A DNA stretch of 64,000 nucleotides, taken from Aurantiochytrium sp. KH105 (lineage: Eukaryota; Sar; Bigyra; Thraustochytrida; Thraustochytriidae). Shown here in pieces: positions 1 through 10,580 of the stretch. The stretch spans positions 62,001 to 126,000 of the forward strand of contig BGKB01000052.1 in NCBI GenBank assembly GCA_003116975.1. Reading direction: 5' to 3'. A program made the translations under genes and the position numbers. A model generated the notes under the pieces. The model was given only the letters and a program-made list of their open reading frames with translations. It was not told the origin of the DNA and did no database searches. Positions within the stretch are counted from its first letter, which is position 1. Every line of letters starts with the position of its first letter.

Positions 1-280
1 GCGCGATGACATTCGCCCGGGATACCTGGCTTCAACCCTCGACAGCTCCGAGACCACCAGGCAGGCCGAGTCGACTCGCTTGCTGCCTGCTGCTGCTCCC
101 GGGGAAGATCAATCAACACCACGTCTTCTCCATCATTCTCCTCCTTCTTTCGTTGTCGTCGTCGTCGATCACGTTGCCGTCATCTTGATCTCAATCCTGC
201 TGCCTGCGGTATGCCGCCCATGGCTGCCGCGGCTCGCGCAGGTTCGGGCCGGATCAAGACGACGCGGAAGAGGGGACCAA

Positions 281-311
281 TCGATCGATCGATCGATCGA
301 TCGATCGATCG
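281..311. repeat. (TCGA)n microsatellite
   Basis: An uninterrupted run of the tetranucleotide TCGA/GATC, nearly eight units. A shorter run of the same unit occurs at about 951-966. Confidence 0.95.
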
Positions 312-2451
312 CTCCTTGGCACGTCTAGTTTGGCACGGCCAATGGGCGTGGTATCGTGGCGTCGCCTGCTAGCCTTGTGTGCCTGGCCGGCGAGCTGGCT
401 AGCAAGAACGGCCCAAGCTTGCGCCACGCCGGCAGTTGCACTGTCCCTGCTGTTGGCCCCGGCGAAAGCTCCGCGCCGTCGACGCCGGATCCCGCGACGC
501 GAAGAGCAGCCAGCTGCAGCTGCAGAGCGCGCGGCGACTCGAAGGTCGTCGAGCTCCCAACCACGTGAGCTGCAGCTCCTCTCGCGATGTCGCTCGCTTG
601 CTCGCTCAGCAGCAGTGGCAGCTGCCAGCTGCCAGCTGCAGACTGCTGCAGACTGCCAGGGCTGCAGACTGCACGTGCGTGCGCAGGAGGAAGCTGCTGC
701 GGGCCCCGGTCGGAGCCTTCGGAGCTCTCCTTTCGGGAGCCGCGTCATTTATTCTGCGCCCCTGCTGCCACTTTCTTCACATTTCTAGCGACGACCAGCC
801 AGCTGGACTAGCAGCTGGCACGGTCGTGAACGTGCATAGCTAAAAGTAACTAACCAGACCTGGCTGACGAGGTTCAAGCCCGAGACCGAGGCCGCCAGGG
901 CAGCTGCTTCGGCAGAGCGACCTATTTCTTTCTTGAACCGAGACCTGGAGATCGATCGATCGATCGACTGCCTGGGAGAAGCCCCAGCCGGCGCGAGCCT
1001 TGAGAAGCTGCGACGCTGTCGCGTTTGGGGCTGGGTAGACGTTGTTTTATGGTAGTATATGTGTTACAGGCTGCTGGTAGCTCTTGTCTCCCCTGTGTCC
1101 GAGCAGAAGCAGAGTGCCAGAACGTGAGCGAGAAGGCAGACAAACCTTGGAAGGGGAGGGCTCGTCGGAGGGATCAACCGAGCCAACGTCGAGGAGGAAG
1201 AAGGCGGCGAGGGTTGCTTGGACCGCAGCTGCGACGGTTGCTGCAAGCGAGACCAAGCCAGGCCGCCTGCCGACTCGAGGTTTGTGCATGAATTTTGGAG
1301 TAAGCAGCGAAAGCTTCGACATTCCTGCTGCAGCTGCTTTCTTTCCGCTTTCTTTCCGCTCGAAAGCGGGGTCTTCCTGCTGCAGGGAGCTCGTTGTCAC
1401 TGTCTTCCTCGACGGGTTTGGCGCGCTTTGCTGGGCCAAGACCGCCGCTCGCTGGTGGTGCACTGGACTGTAGACGTGGCAGTGGGTGGTGTGAGGCTGG
1501 CTGCCCAGACAAAGAAAGCAAGCAAAAGCAAGAAACGACGCAAGCTCGGGCGAGAACAAGCAAACAAACACCCAAACCGTCATCCGCTCGCCAGCTCGAG
1601 GCGCCGCGCAGAGCGGAACAGACCTGCACTCACATCAGCGTCGCGCGGCCCGGCGCAGCGTCGGTCGAAGAGCGCTGCTCCGCGCTGTGCTGCGCTGCGT
1701 TGCGTGCGTGGACCAGATCAGATCGGATCGGACGAGCACGATCTCGTTCGTCTCAACTCGCGCACGAAGTGCAGGGACCCGAACGGGGCGCCGCGGCCGA
1801 CCGACCGACCAGACGGTCGGCCCGTCTGCCGGCCCTGCTGTCCGGACGCTCCCCAGCTTGCGTGCCGTGGCCGGCGAGCGAGCGGGCGAGCGAGCGGCGC
1901 ACCCTCTCCGCGACCAGAGGCTCGCTGCATTCGTCCGTCATCGTCTCCCATCAGCACTTCTGCACCGACGACGACGACGACAGCCAGCCACGATAACGAG
2001 AGACGCCCGAGAAGCCTCGCTTGGCGACGCCGGCAGAGACAAGGCCAGCGAGCCGCCCGCGGGCCCGCGAGACCCGCGTTTAACCCGGCCGCCCGCCCCT
2101 TTCATCCGGGCCGCACAAGCGCGTCTTGCGCTCGGTGCCGCGAGCCCGCTCGCTCCGCCCGCCTGCTCTGCTCCGCTCTGCGTCGTCAAGCTCGACGCTT
2201 TTTGTGTGCAAGCTGGCTCAAGCTGCTAGCTTCTGCCAGCTTCTCTTTCGGGCACCGCGCGACTGGCGGCTGGCTCGCTGTGCAGCAGCACCCTTGATTC
2301 CACGATCGAAAACCTGCGCCGACCCAGCCAGGCCAGACAGACGAAGCGAGGCCAAAGCAACTGGCTGCTGTGCTGCTGCCAGCCAGCAGCTGTTTTGGCC
2401 TGGCTGGTGATTCGCATCGATCGATTCGCATCGACCAAGCGTCAATTCCAT

Positions 2452-2519
2452 TCGATTCGAGTCCAGTCGGGTCGGGCCGGGTCCGGTCGAGTCGAGTCGA
2501 GTCGAGTCGGGTCGAGTAG
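2452..2519. repeat. (GTCGA/GTCGG)n short tandem repeat
   Basis: Degenerate 5-bp units of the type GTCGA, GTCGG and GTCCG in tandem. A short relative occurs near 58228-58250, upstream of the LRR-XKR gene. Confidence 0.8.
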
Positions 2520-2942
2520 ACCTGTTCTTTCTTTCTCTCGACAGCGACTGCGACTGCGACAACGCCCATAGGCGACAGCGCAAGCACAGCGACATAGCTA
2601 GCGACAGCGACCAGCGGCGCAGAGAAGTGGCGTGGCCCGGACGGGTTTGCACTGCGGTGCACCGTCGCACACCGTCACTCGATCGCGCGGAGGTGCGGGG
2701 ACCCACAGCGCGGAATTCTAGCTCGCGGGCCTCTCGCACTCAGTCTCACCCTCCCCTCCCCGGTCCCCCAGTGGCCACGCGGCGGCCTGGCTTCGAGTAC
2801 CCGTGGGACGCAACTGAGTGCCGCTACGCCGCACTAGGTCACACCTACCGCGCCGGGTGCCCCCAGCCCCCGGCCAGGAATTCCTGCTGCCCCGCGGCCT
2901 CCATTGGCCGGACCTCGCGCCCAGCCGGCACGCCAATAGCCT

Positions 2943-3024
2943 AGCCTTGTCAAGCCACGCCAAGCCACGCCAAACCAAACCAAGCCAAGCCAAACCAAGC
3001 CAAGCCAAGCCAAGTCAAGCCACG
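2943..3024. repeat. (CCAAG)n / CCAAGCCACG repeat
   Basis: Tandem 5-bp units CCAAG, CCAAA and CCACG over about 80 bp. It has the same flavour as the larger minisatellite at 26053-26392, which is also built from CAAGC/CCAAG words. Confidence 0.85.
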
Positions 3025-4561
3025 CCGGCCAGCGCCCTGACTGCAGCGGACGCGCGCGGCGCTGGGATCTCGGGCGATCTCTCGTAGGTTCTCACTAGCT
3101 GGGCGTAGTAGCTGGGCCTAGCTGGCTCGCGCCTTGTTTCTTTCTTTCCGAGGCAGGCGAGGGGCTCACTGCATACGCCCGAGACACTCGAGACAGACAC
3201 TCGACACTCTTTCCTGCCCGGCGCACGCGGACGTCGCGTGCAGGTTGCTCCCCGAAGCAGGCGACGGGGAAACGGCAGTCTCGTCTCGACTGGCAACTCC
3301 CGCGCGCAAAAGAGAGAAAAGAGGAGAGAGTGAGAGGAAGAGGGCGGGCGAGAGCGAGAGCAGCCCCAAAGCGCCTTCGCGGAGTTCTGTCTGACGAGAG
3401 TCAACCATAGTTGGTGCCAGCGTCGAGACCAGACCGCGCTAGAGCAGGCACGTCGCGGCCTGCAGCGCGCGGGCACCCAGCCGCCCAGGTGGACCCACTG
3501 CGTACGCAAGCAAGGCTTACTTACTTCTTTCGAGGAGCGCACGTTGCTGCAACTTCATCTTCGCAATCGTTTGACTTGCCTCCTTGCTCGCTGACTTTTA
3601 GCAAAAGCACAACCTCAAGCACGCAAGCGCAAGCGCGAGCGCAAGCGCGACTGCTCGCTCGCTCGCCTAGACCTTTGCAGCCTGCGCGACCTTAGGCTTG
3701 CTCGCTCGCACGCACGCACGCTAGGGCCGCGAAGGCTCGCGCGCAGGAAGCGCTCGCGGAAGCAAAGAGGGCGTTGCAGCCTGGGCAGCACGCGACGCAG
3801 CCCATCGCGCAGCCTGCAGCCGGCTGCTCCAGTGCTGAGAACTCTCTGCACGCACGGGACCACGTGCGGCCGTTGCTCGGGCGTACAGGACGCACCGCTC
3901 GCCCCCTGCGCGCAGGCACCAAGACCATCTAGACCGGCAGCAGCGTGAAGACGCAGGCAGGCAAAGCCCCGACGAGAGTTTTTGACGAGTTTTGCGGGAC
4001 TTGAGGCCCTGCATCTCCCACGCCGCACACGCTCCCAGAAACCGCGCAGAGTCCCCTTCCGGCTCGCGCGCACGCGTCGCGGCGAGAGCTCCGACTTTCC
4101 GCCCCGCGCCGCCAAGGAGCAAAGGCAGACCCCCACGCCAGCAAAGCAAGTCGTAAACCGAGGTCGTTCATCATCCCATCCCAGCCTGCTTTCCTGCCTG
4201 CCTGCCTAGCAAGCGAGGCGAGCGAGGCAAGACAGCTCCACCCCACGAGCACGCCTAGAGCGACGAGGCCGCAGCCGTAGTTCGAGCTCTGCTCTGCTCT
4301 GCTCTGCGCTGCTGCGCTCTGCTCTGCTGCGCTTTCTCCGCTCCGTGTCTTCGTCTCGTTGCCCTTTTTTGCCATCGTTCGTGCGAGCGACGTGCACGTG
4401 CGGCGCGGGTTTCCCGCCCGGCGCGCGCTCTGCGCAGGTCGGCGCCGCGCGCGAGGCAGGCAGCCAGGCGGCGCCCGCTCTGCGAGGCGAGGCGGCGCCC
4501 GCTCTGCGAGGCGGCGCGAGGCGGCGCGCGGCCGCCCCGCCTCGCCGCGCGCGCCGCTCGC

Positions 4562-5229
4562 ATGGCGCACAAGCGCAGCAGATCTGCGAGCGACCCGCGC
4601 GAGGAGCGGCAGCAGAAACCGAGCATCGCGGAGCTCTGGGCGAGCGCGCGCGGCGACCGCGACGAGCACGACCTGCAGCAGCGCCAGCGCCGCCCCGCCG
4701 CGCTCGAGGCCGGCGCGGACCGCGGCTGGCAGCAGCACCAGCAGGCGCCGGAGACGCGGTCGGGAACGGGCATCGGTATCCAGGGAGGCGCCGCCGGCGG
4801 CAGCTGGCCGTGGCAGAACCCCGGGACGGACAGCTGGCTCGCGCGTGCGGCCGCGGCAGCGGCAGCGGCGTCTGACCTGAGGCCCCCTCCCCCCGCGGGC
4901 GCGCAGGCGCCGCACCCCGCGCACGTACCAACGCACGGCACGGCATCGGCGTTCGGACCCGCTCCATCGGCTTCTTCTTCTTCTTCTTCTTCTTCTTCGT
5001 CCTCGTCGTCGTCCTCATCGTCGTCGGCAGCGGCCGCGACGGCCTCTTCGCCGTTCTCGCCGTCTTCTCCGTCGGGGCCCTTTGCGACGGCCGCCCCTGT
5101 ATCGCCCGTGCCCCCGCCCTGGCCTCATCCAGGGACAGCGCCAGCGACCATGACGGGACTTCAGCCGAGCTCTAGTCAACCCCACCTCGGATCCCCCTTT
5201 TTCAACAGCGCCCACGCGCAGGCACACGC

Positions 5230-5261
<32 letters not shown>

Positions 5262-6394
5262 TTCTTCTACAGCATCACCAACAGCAGCAGCAAGAACAAC
5301 AGCAACGACAGCTTGATCAGCAAACACAGGCGGCGCAACAGCATCATCACCAACAGCAACACCACCACCAGCTCCTACTTCAACAGCAACGACACGAGCA
5401 ACAGCAACAGCAACAGCATCACCACCATCACCAGCAGCAGCAGCAGCAGCAGCAACAACAACAACAATATCCAGGGTCCCGTGCAAACAACAGCGCCGCC
5501 GTAACAGCCGCAACAATGAATGCCTTGATGCCAAATCGAGCCACAACCGGAAGTGTCAGCGAAAACGACTTTCTTCGTCGAGGGTTCTTGCCCGGCCCAA
5601 ATCAGTTTCAGGACAACGACCCGTCAAATAGCGCTGTGGTCGCAGCCGCAGCGGCAGCGTCCGCAGCAGCCGCAGCAGCCGCAGCAGCCTCGGCTCAATA
5701 TCGTCACCAACCTCACGCGTTTCCAATTCAGCATCAGAATCCTCTGCAAGGCGCGAATCAGTCTGCGCAGCCTAGCGACACGAATGAGGACGATTTGCTC
5801 TCTGCTCTCGACCGCGCATGGTTCGAGAATGCCGAGCCAGAAATCAGCGCCATGGCTGAGGCCCTCGGCCAGGAGGACGCCAACGGGCTCTTGCCTCTCA
5901 AGGACGCTGCATGGTTTCTCGAGAGCCTAGAGACTTACCACATGGGCCGGGTGACCGCTGCGGAGCGCGCCGCCATCGTCGATTCGAACCTGCGCACCAA
6001 AGTCAAACACCGTGCGGCCATTCTCTTTCACGAGGACGTAGACTTCATCATACACTACCCCAAGCGATTCATGCTCGATGCTAACGACCCTTTTTGCGAG
6101 CGCGACCCGCAGCGCTGGATCATTCACGAACTCTCCAAGATTCTCGTCAACAACTATCAGGTCTCCATTCGCGCAAAGGCAAACCGTTCCTGCATCTGGT
6201 CCGCGCTCATGAGCCGCGCGCTCTTCCATCTCGAGCGCTCTGGTTTCAATCAGGTCCGCATCTCCAACAATACGCAAGCAAACAACGAGGCCACGCTCTT
6301 CGTCGGCGACTACCACATTTCTCGCTCCAATCTCACCAAGCTTCTCAAGCGTCACGCCGGCGCCCAAGATGGTCCTGACGGGGCTGATTCTTAG
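4562..6394 (+). CDS. Gln/His/Ser-rich protein with unrecognised C-terminal domain (610 aa)
   Basis: Starts at an ATG (4562). Residues 1-135 are polar and Arg/Gln/Ala-rich. A Ser run follows at about 140-155, then long Gln and His tracts at about 220-305 encoded by mixed CAG/CAA/CAC codons, then an Ala run near 360-378. From about residue 400 to 600 the composition becomes that of a folded domain: acidic start, a segment with LLPLKDAAWFLESLE, hydrophobic helices and FHEDVDFIIHYPKRF. I do not recognise the family. The Q/H tracts suggest a nuclear regulatory or condensate-forming protein, but this is inference only. An AATAAA lies at 6437-6442, about 45 bp after the stop, as a possible polyadenylation signal. 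The downstream gene is convergent. Confidence 0.8.
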
Positions 6395-6471
6395 CTTTGC
6401 TTCTAGTCTGTCTGCCCTTGCCCTGGTCGAAAACGAAATAAATTGATTGATTGAACGAATGATTGAAAGAT

Positions 6472-6500
6472 TGAATGGATGGATGGATGGATGGATGAAT
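6472..6500. repeat. (GGAT)n microsatellite
   Basis: Six or so GGAT units, preceded by imperfect ATTGA repeats, in the 3' region of the gene ending at 6394. Confidence 0.85.
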
Positions 6501-6966
6501 GACCAACCGATTCAATAAATTTATCAAGATCCGTCAATCATGAAATAAGTCACGATCACGTACGGCCAGCATATGATTCAAGTCTCAAGATCCGCTCCCT
6601 CCATGCTCCCGCGATCTTCATCACCATCCGCCTACACATCCCTTCCTCTACGAAGTAAAAGCTCTTATCCCCTTTTGCCTTGCAGGCAAACAAGCAAGCA
6701 AGCATTCGCGGCGGCGGCGGCACTTCTCTCCTCTCCTCTCCTCTCTCCTCTCTCCATCACTTCAAGCTCGTCTCTCCTTCTCCCCTTTTCTCGCCTCCCC
6801 TCTGCTCGAAATAAACCGAAAAAAAAAGGGCGTGGAAGAGGTCTGAAAAGGGAAAAAAGGTAAGAGAAAGGGGGGAGGACGTCGCGCGGCAGTTTGTGTG
6901 AGGCCGCGGCCATCCAGGCTGCGCTGCCTAGCAAGCTAGGCGGGCGCAGCAAGGGTGAAAAATACT

Positions 6967-7015
6967 ATGAAATACTTTCCCTCCATTGGAGGGAAATAGC
7001 TATTTCATTAGCTAT
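6967..7015. repeat. Nested AT-rich inverted repeat
   Basis: The inner arms TTTCCCTCC (6976-6984) and GGAGGGAAA (6988-6996) are perfect complements around a 3-base loop. Outer arms ATGAAATA (6967-6974) and TATTTCAT (7001-7008) are also perfect complements. A second overlapping possibility pairs ATAGCTA (6996-7002) with TAGCTAT (7009-7015). It lies in AT-rich DNA between convergent genes, so a structured 3' element or a transposon remnant are both possible. Confidence 0.6.
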
Positions 7016-7447
7016 AGAACAGATACTACAAAAAAATCGAAGCCAATAAGGCCTTGAAAGTGTACCCTGCCGCAGGAGGCCGCATCGACAAAATAAGGCG
7101 GCCGTGCACCTGCCGTGGGCCGGCAGGGGAACGCGGGGAAGCTGGCTTCCGGCGCACGGACAGACAAAGCAAGAGACAGGGACACAGGGAGAGGGCGGGA
7201 CACGAACTGGGAGAGAGAAGCGTGCAGAAGTGTGGACTGATAAGCTTCGCCGACTTGCAAGGTACATTTCCAGGTGGTCGGATCGCCTCTTGCTGCTTCT
7301 GCAGACCCTTCTTTTCACCTCTACTTTTTTTATTCCGTCGTTTTCATACAAAGAATGGTACAAGCCTCCGAGTTCGAGATCGTCGCGTCAAACAGCAATC
7401 AAATAATTTTCTCACATGACAAACTTCATAGCACAATGCTTCGCGGA

Positions 7448-9796
7448 TCAGCCCCGAAGTGCAGCGCGGCACTCGTCAACAAGGGCCTGCGAAGCCACTG
7501 TGTCAGCATGATCCGGTCCAAACACACCTTCAAAAATGTCAGCCGCCTGCTCAAAGGCGTCGAGAGCAGCAGCCCAATCCTCCTTGGCCCGATGCACCCA
7601 ACCTATATTGTGCCATACTGCGGCGACTTTGGGGTGTCGCGGGCCCACGCACGCAACGCACACGCTGCGCGCCTCCTCCAGCAGATCCAATGCTTCCGCA
7701 AAACGATCCTGGTCCGCGTACACCAGCGCGATCTTGGTCAGCGTCGTGGAAACCTTGAGGCTCGACTGGCCGTCGAGGTCCTTGTAAAGACGCAAAGCGT
7801 CCAGGTACAATAGAACTGCCGCGTCAAGACGACCTTGCAGACTATAGACCTCGGCAATGCTGCACATAAGATCCGCGCTCGATGAATGGTGTGCCCCGCG
7901 CACCTCCTTGCATACCTCCAACGCCGCCTGGTACGTCCGAAGTGCGGCGTCGAATCTGCCAAGCTCTCGATTCGCCAGCGCAATGTGGCTTAGCGCATCG
8001 ACGACCTTGACATGGTGAAGGCCATGCGTCTTTTCCAGCACCTTGAGAGCCTCGTCAAAGAGACGCAGCGCGTCCTCATAAAGACCTTGCGAGTCGTACA
8101 CCAGCGCAACATTCGTAAGAGTGTCTGCAACGTCTACGTGTTGTGCGCCAAGAACGCCGCGCTGGATTTCCAAAGCCTCTTCAAACAGCGCGAGCGCAGC
8201 GTCGTATTCGCCAATGGAAGAGTGAAGAAGTGCAAGGTTGTTGAGTGCACTGGCTACGTCTGGGTGCATTCGCCCCTTGGTCTCCTTTTGTGCCTCAACG
8301 GACGATGCAAATGCCACAATCCCGTCGTCGAATCGACACTGCAGCGTGTAAAGCGACCCTAGGCGATCAAGAGTGCGCACCAGCTCTGGATCGAGCGGGC
8401 TGCTTGTCTCTCTGATTATGTTCAGAGCTTCCTCGTACATGGCCACCGCTTCGTCGAGGCCGCCCGGGTCGCCCAAAAGGACCTCGGCCGTCTGCACCAG
8501 CAAGATGCCCAAGCGTTTTTTCTTGCGCGCACTTCCCGACCCAAGCGCGCTCAAACGCGTGCTCAAGCGTAGCCCCAGGCCACCCGTCGTCGGCAGCGAG
8601 TCGTTGTACGCAGCATCTCTGGCATGCGCGACTGCGTCTCGAGCAACACTCGTGAGCCACCGACGATGTTGACTTTGGGCCGCACTATTTATTTTAGCAA
8701 ACCCCTTGGGACCCAATGTCTCTGTGATGGCCTCCTGCAGCATTGTATCGTCGAGCGTGGTCCTCGCTCTTGCGCTGCGGGCATCCATCTTGGTCCCGAG
8801 GACCTTGGAGACCTTGCCCGCCTTGCTGGCGAGCACTTCAATCATTTCGCTCTTTTGGCCTGGCGCAAAGGCCGCTTCCACGATACGGTCATCGTTCCCG
8901 TCGCGACCTTCCTTGGCACCAAAGAGCTCCCATCGGCACCAGAGACGTTGCAAAACCAGAGGGGCGTCCCAGCGATCAAGGACTACAACCAAGCGCTCGA
9001 ACTTGCTCATCATATCGTGCACGCCCTCACGGATAAATGCTTCGCGAGCCATGTGGGCGTCCGCGTCTTCACGCTCCCAGAGCGGCATGTTGCCCGAGAT
9101 GAGGTCCACCCAGACAAAAGTTTCCGCAAAATCTTCGCGGGCAAAGTGCTCCTCCAAAGCGCCAACGAGATCGGCAAACTTGCACGCTCGCGCGTGGCAC
9201 ACAAAGGCGCCCCGAAAGGCTGCGCCGCGATCTTGGCGGCGACCGCCAAAGGCGCGAATCGAAGATGCAAGAAACGGCGAGGCCTCCTTGGCCATGGTCG
9301 TTGGCAAGACGAGCAAGTCTGCGACGTCCTGCGTCGTCCATGCCTGGCGAGGCACCTTTTTGGCGTCTTTACCCTCGCGAAAGTGCACCTCGATTTCACT
9401 CCTCACGACTTGGCCCGTGCACTCGCCGTTCTTCTCGCGTTGGAGCAGCTTGAGCCTCGTTCCCTCCTTGACGCCGTTGCCGAGGTCCCGCGCCGCCACG
9501 TACATCTCGGCGCCGGCCACGAGGCTGCCGTCCGCTACGCCTGCGCGCAGCTTTTGCAGGAACCGCACGCTCACGCCCCGCGCCCTGGCGGGCGCCAGCG
9601 CAGCGTCCGCGCCTGCGCCCGCGAGGTCGAGGCTGTCGTCCTCGGCGTCGTCGTCCACGTCCTCGTCATCCCCATCCTCGACAGCCTCCGCATCCTCGCT
9701 GCCGCGCTCCGCCAGCGCCTCTGCCAGCGCGCCGGCCAGGCCGTCCTTGCCCACCGCGCCCAGCGCCAGCCGCACGCTCCTGCGCACGGACCGCAT
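7448..9796 (-). CDS. TIR-like domain plus tetratricopeptide-repeat protein (782 aa)
   Basis: The first ATG in frame is at 9796; the frame stays open upstream to a GTG at 9859, so a spliced upstream exon is possible. After an acidic N-terminus, residues about 190-295 hold a TIR-like fold: a beta strand ending FVCHA, then ETFVWVDLISGN, then LVVVLDRWD and a WCRWEL segment whose Glu sits where TIR NADases carry the catalytic Glu. Residues about 420-770 are 42-residue kinesin-light-chain-type TPRs, such as ALNNLALLHSSIGEYDAALA. Proteins of this layout in algae and oomycetes are often labelled kinesin light chain only because of the TPRs. No NB-ARC ATPase is visible between the two parts. The role is unknown; signalling or immune-like sensing is inference. 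Confidence 0.82.
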   Translation of the reverse strand: MRSVRRSVRLALGAVGKDGLAGALAEALAERGSEDAEAVEDGDDEDVDDDAEDDSLDLAGAGADAALAPARARGVSVRFLQKLRAGVADGSLVAGAEMYVAARDLGNGVKEGTRLKLLQREKNGECTGQVVRSEIEVHFREGKDAKKVPRQAWTTQDVADLLVLPTTMAKEASPFLASSIRAFGGRRQDRGAAFRGAFVCHARACKFADLVGALEEHFAREDFAETFVWVDLISGNMPLWEREDADAHMAREAFIREGVHDMMSKFERLVVVLDRWDAPLVLQRLWCRWELFGAKEGRDGNDDRIVEAAFAPGQKSEMIEVLASKAGKVSKVLGTKMDARSARARTTLDDTMLQEAITETLGPKGFAKINSAAQSQHRRWLTSVARDAVAHARDAAYNDSLPTTGGLGLRLSTRLSALGSGSARKKKRLGILLVQTAEVLLGDPGGLDEAVAMYEEALNIIRETSSPLDPELVRTLDRLGSLYTLQCRFDDGIVAFASSVEAQKETKGRMHPDVASALNNLALLHSSIGEYDAALALFEEALEIQRGVLGAQHVDVADTLTNVALVYDSQGLYEDALRLFDEALKVLEKTHGLHHVKVVDALSHIALANRELGRFDAALRTYQAALEVCKEVRGAHHSSSADLMCSIAEVYSLQGRLDAAVLLYLDALRLYKDLDGQSSLKVSTTLTKIALVYADQDRFAEALDLLEEARSVCVACVGPRHPKVAAVWHNIGWVHRAKEDWAAALDAFEQAADIFEGVFGPDHADTVASQALVDECRAALRG

Positions 9797-10580
9797 CGAT
9801 CGCCGCGCGCGACGCCGCGCCTCGCCCTCGCCCACGGCCCTCAGGGTCTGCGCCGCCACCGACGCCGACCAGGAAAAAGGGAGGAAGGAAAGAAGACACG
9901 CCTCCCTGCACCTGCAGCACGTGCAGCACGTGCAGCGCGTGCAGCGCGTGCACGAGCCCGGGCTCGGGCTCGGTCCTGGGCGGGCGCGACGGCGACGGCG
10001 ACGGCGACTGCGACCGCGACTGCGAGCGAGCGAGCGAGCGAGGGAGGGCGGGACGGGAGGCCCGCGAAGGGCCGGAGCGGGCCGGGCGGAGGAGGGAGGG
10101 TGACAGAGGTCTTTTTACGGCTGTTGCTCGCTGGCGTGTCAGGCCGGGCCCGCGCGCGAGGCGCGGGGTGGCGGGATGGTCGCTGCGAGTGCTGCGCTCT
10201 GCGGCTGTTGCTGCAGTTGCGGCAGCCTGCAAGCGAGGAAGTTGTGATGGAGAGCGAGCGAGCGAGCGAACGAGCGGACGAACGCTCACCAGGGCTAGGT
10301 TAGGCCTAACTTGAGCATTCAAGGCTAGGCCTTATTGTACCTGTGAACCGATGTGAACCCACAATCATGACAATCGCGATAAAGTGGTGAGAGGTACGAC
10401 TTGCGGAGGCTTGGGTGGCCGTTGTGCAATAGAGAAGTTCACTCTAAAAACCGTCCGTCCGAGCAAACAAGAAATGAGCAGCAGCAGAAGCAGCAGCAGC
10501 AGCAGCGAGGAAAGGCAAATGTGAGACAAGTCTTTTTTTTTTTTTTAGAATTTGTTTACCCAAACCACCACAGAAAAGCA
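9797..10580. other. Upstream region of TIR-TPR gene; simple repeats
   Basis: This region holds GAGC/GCGA short repeats, a GCAGCACGTGCAGC cluster (about 9910-9950), a perfect palindrome GTTAGGCCTAAC (around 10300-10311), a CAG run near 10480-10505 and a T15 tract near 10530-10545 just past the next gene. I see no supportable gene. Confidence 0.5.

Larger units (their letters stand above)
1..4561. other. Gene-free, repeat-rich GC region
   Basis: I see no coding region I can support here. Open frames exist on both strands, but they are Arg/Ala/Ser/Pro-rich, overlap one another in several frames and show no recognisable domain, as expected for GC-rich non-coding DNA. The stretch carries simple repeats (listed separately) and repeated CAGCTGC/CTGCAGACTGC words around 600-680. 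Its right end must include the promoter and 5' UTR of the gene starting at 4562. An intron-split or non-coding RNA gene could be hidden here; none is visible to me. Confidence 0.55.
6395..7447. other. Convergent intergenic region with repeats and hairpins
   Basis: This lies between the 3' ends of two convergent genes. It holds ATTGA/GGAT short repeats (about 6442-6502), a pyrimidine-rich run (6720-6800) and an AT-rich nested inverted repeat at 6967-7015. I see no coding region. Confidence 0.6.

Noticed and set aside
860-900. tRNA T-arm-like sequence (GGTTCAAGCCC)
   Set aside because: No matching acceptor stem, D-arm or anticodon arm could be found upstream at the right distance.
1218-2297. 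Plus-strand 359-codon frame in the left region
   Set aside because: Arg/Ala/Pro/Ser-rich composition, overlapping open frames in other phases and no domain; typical of GC-rich non-coding DNA.
8624-10303. Plus-strand 559-codon frame opposite the TIR-TPR gene
   Set aside because: It is antisense to conserved TIR-like and TPR coding sequence, has no recognisable domain and no good start.
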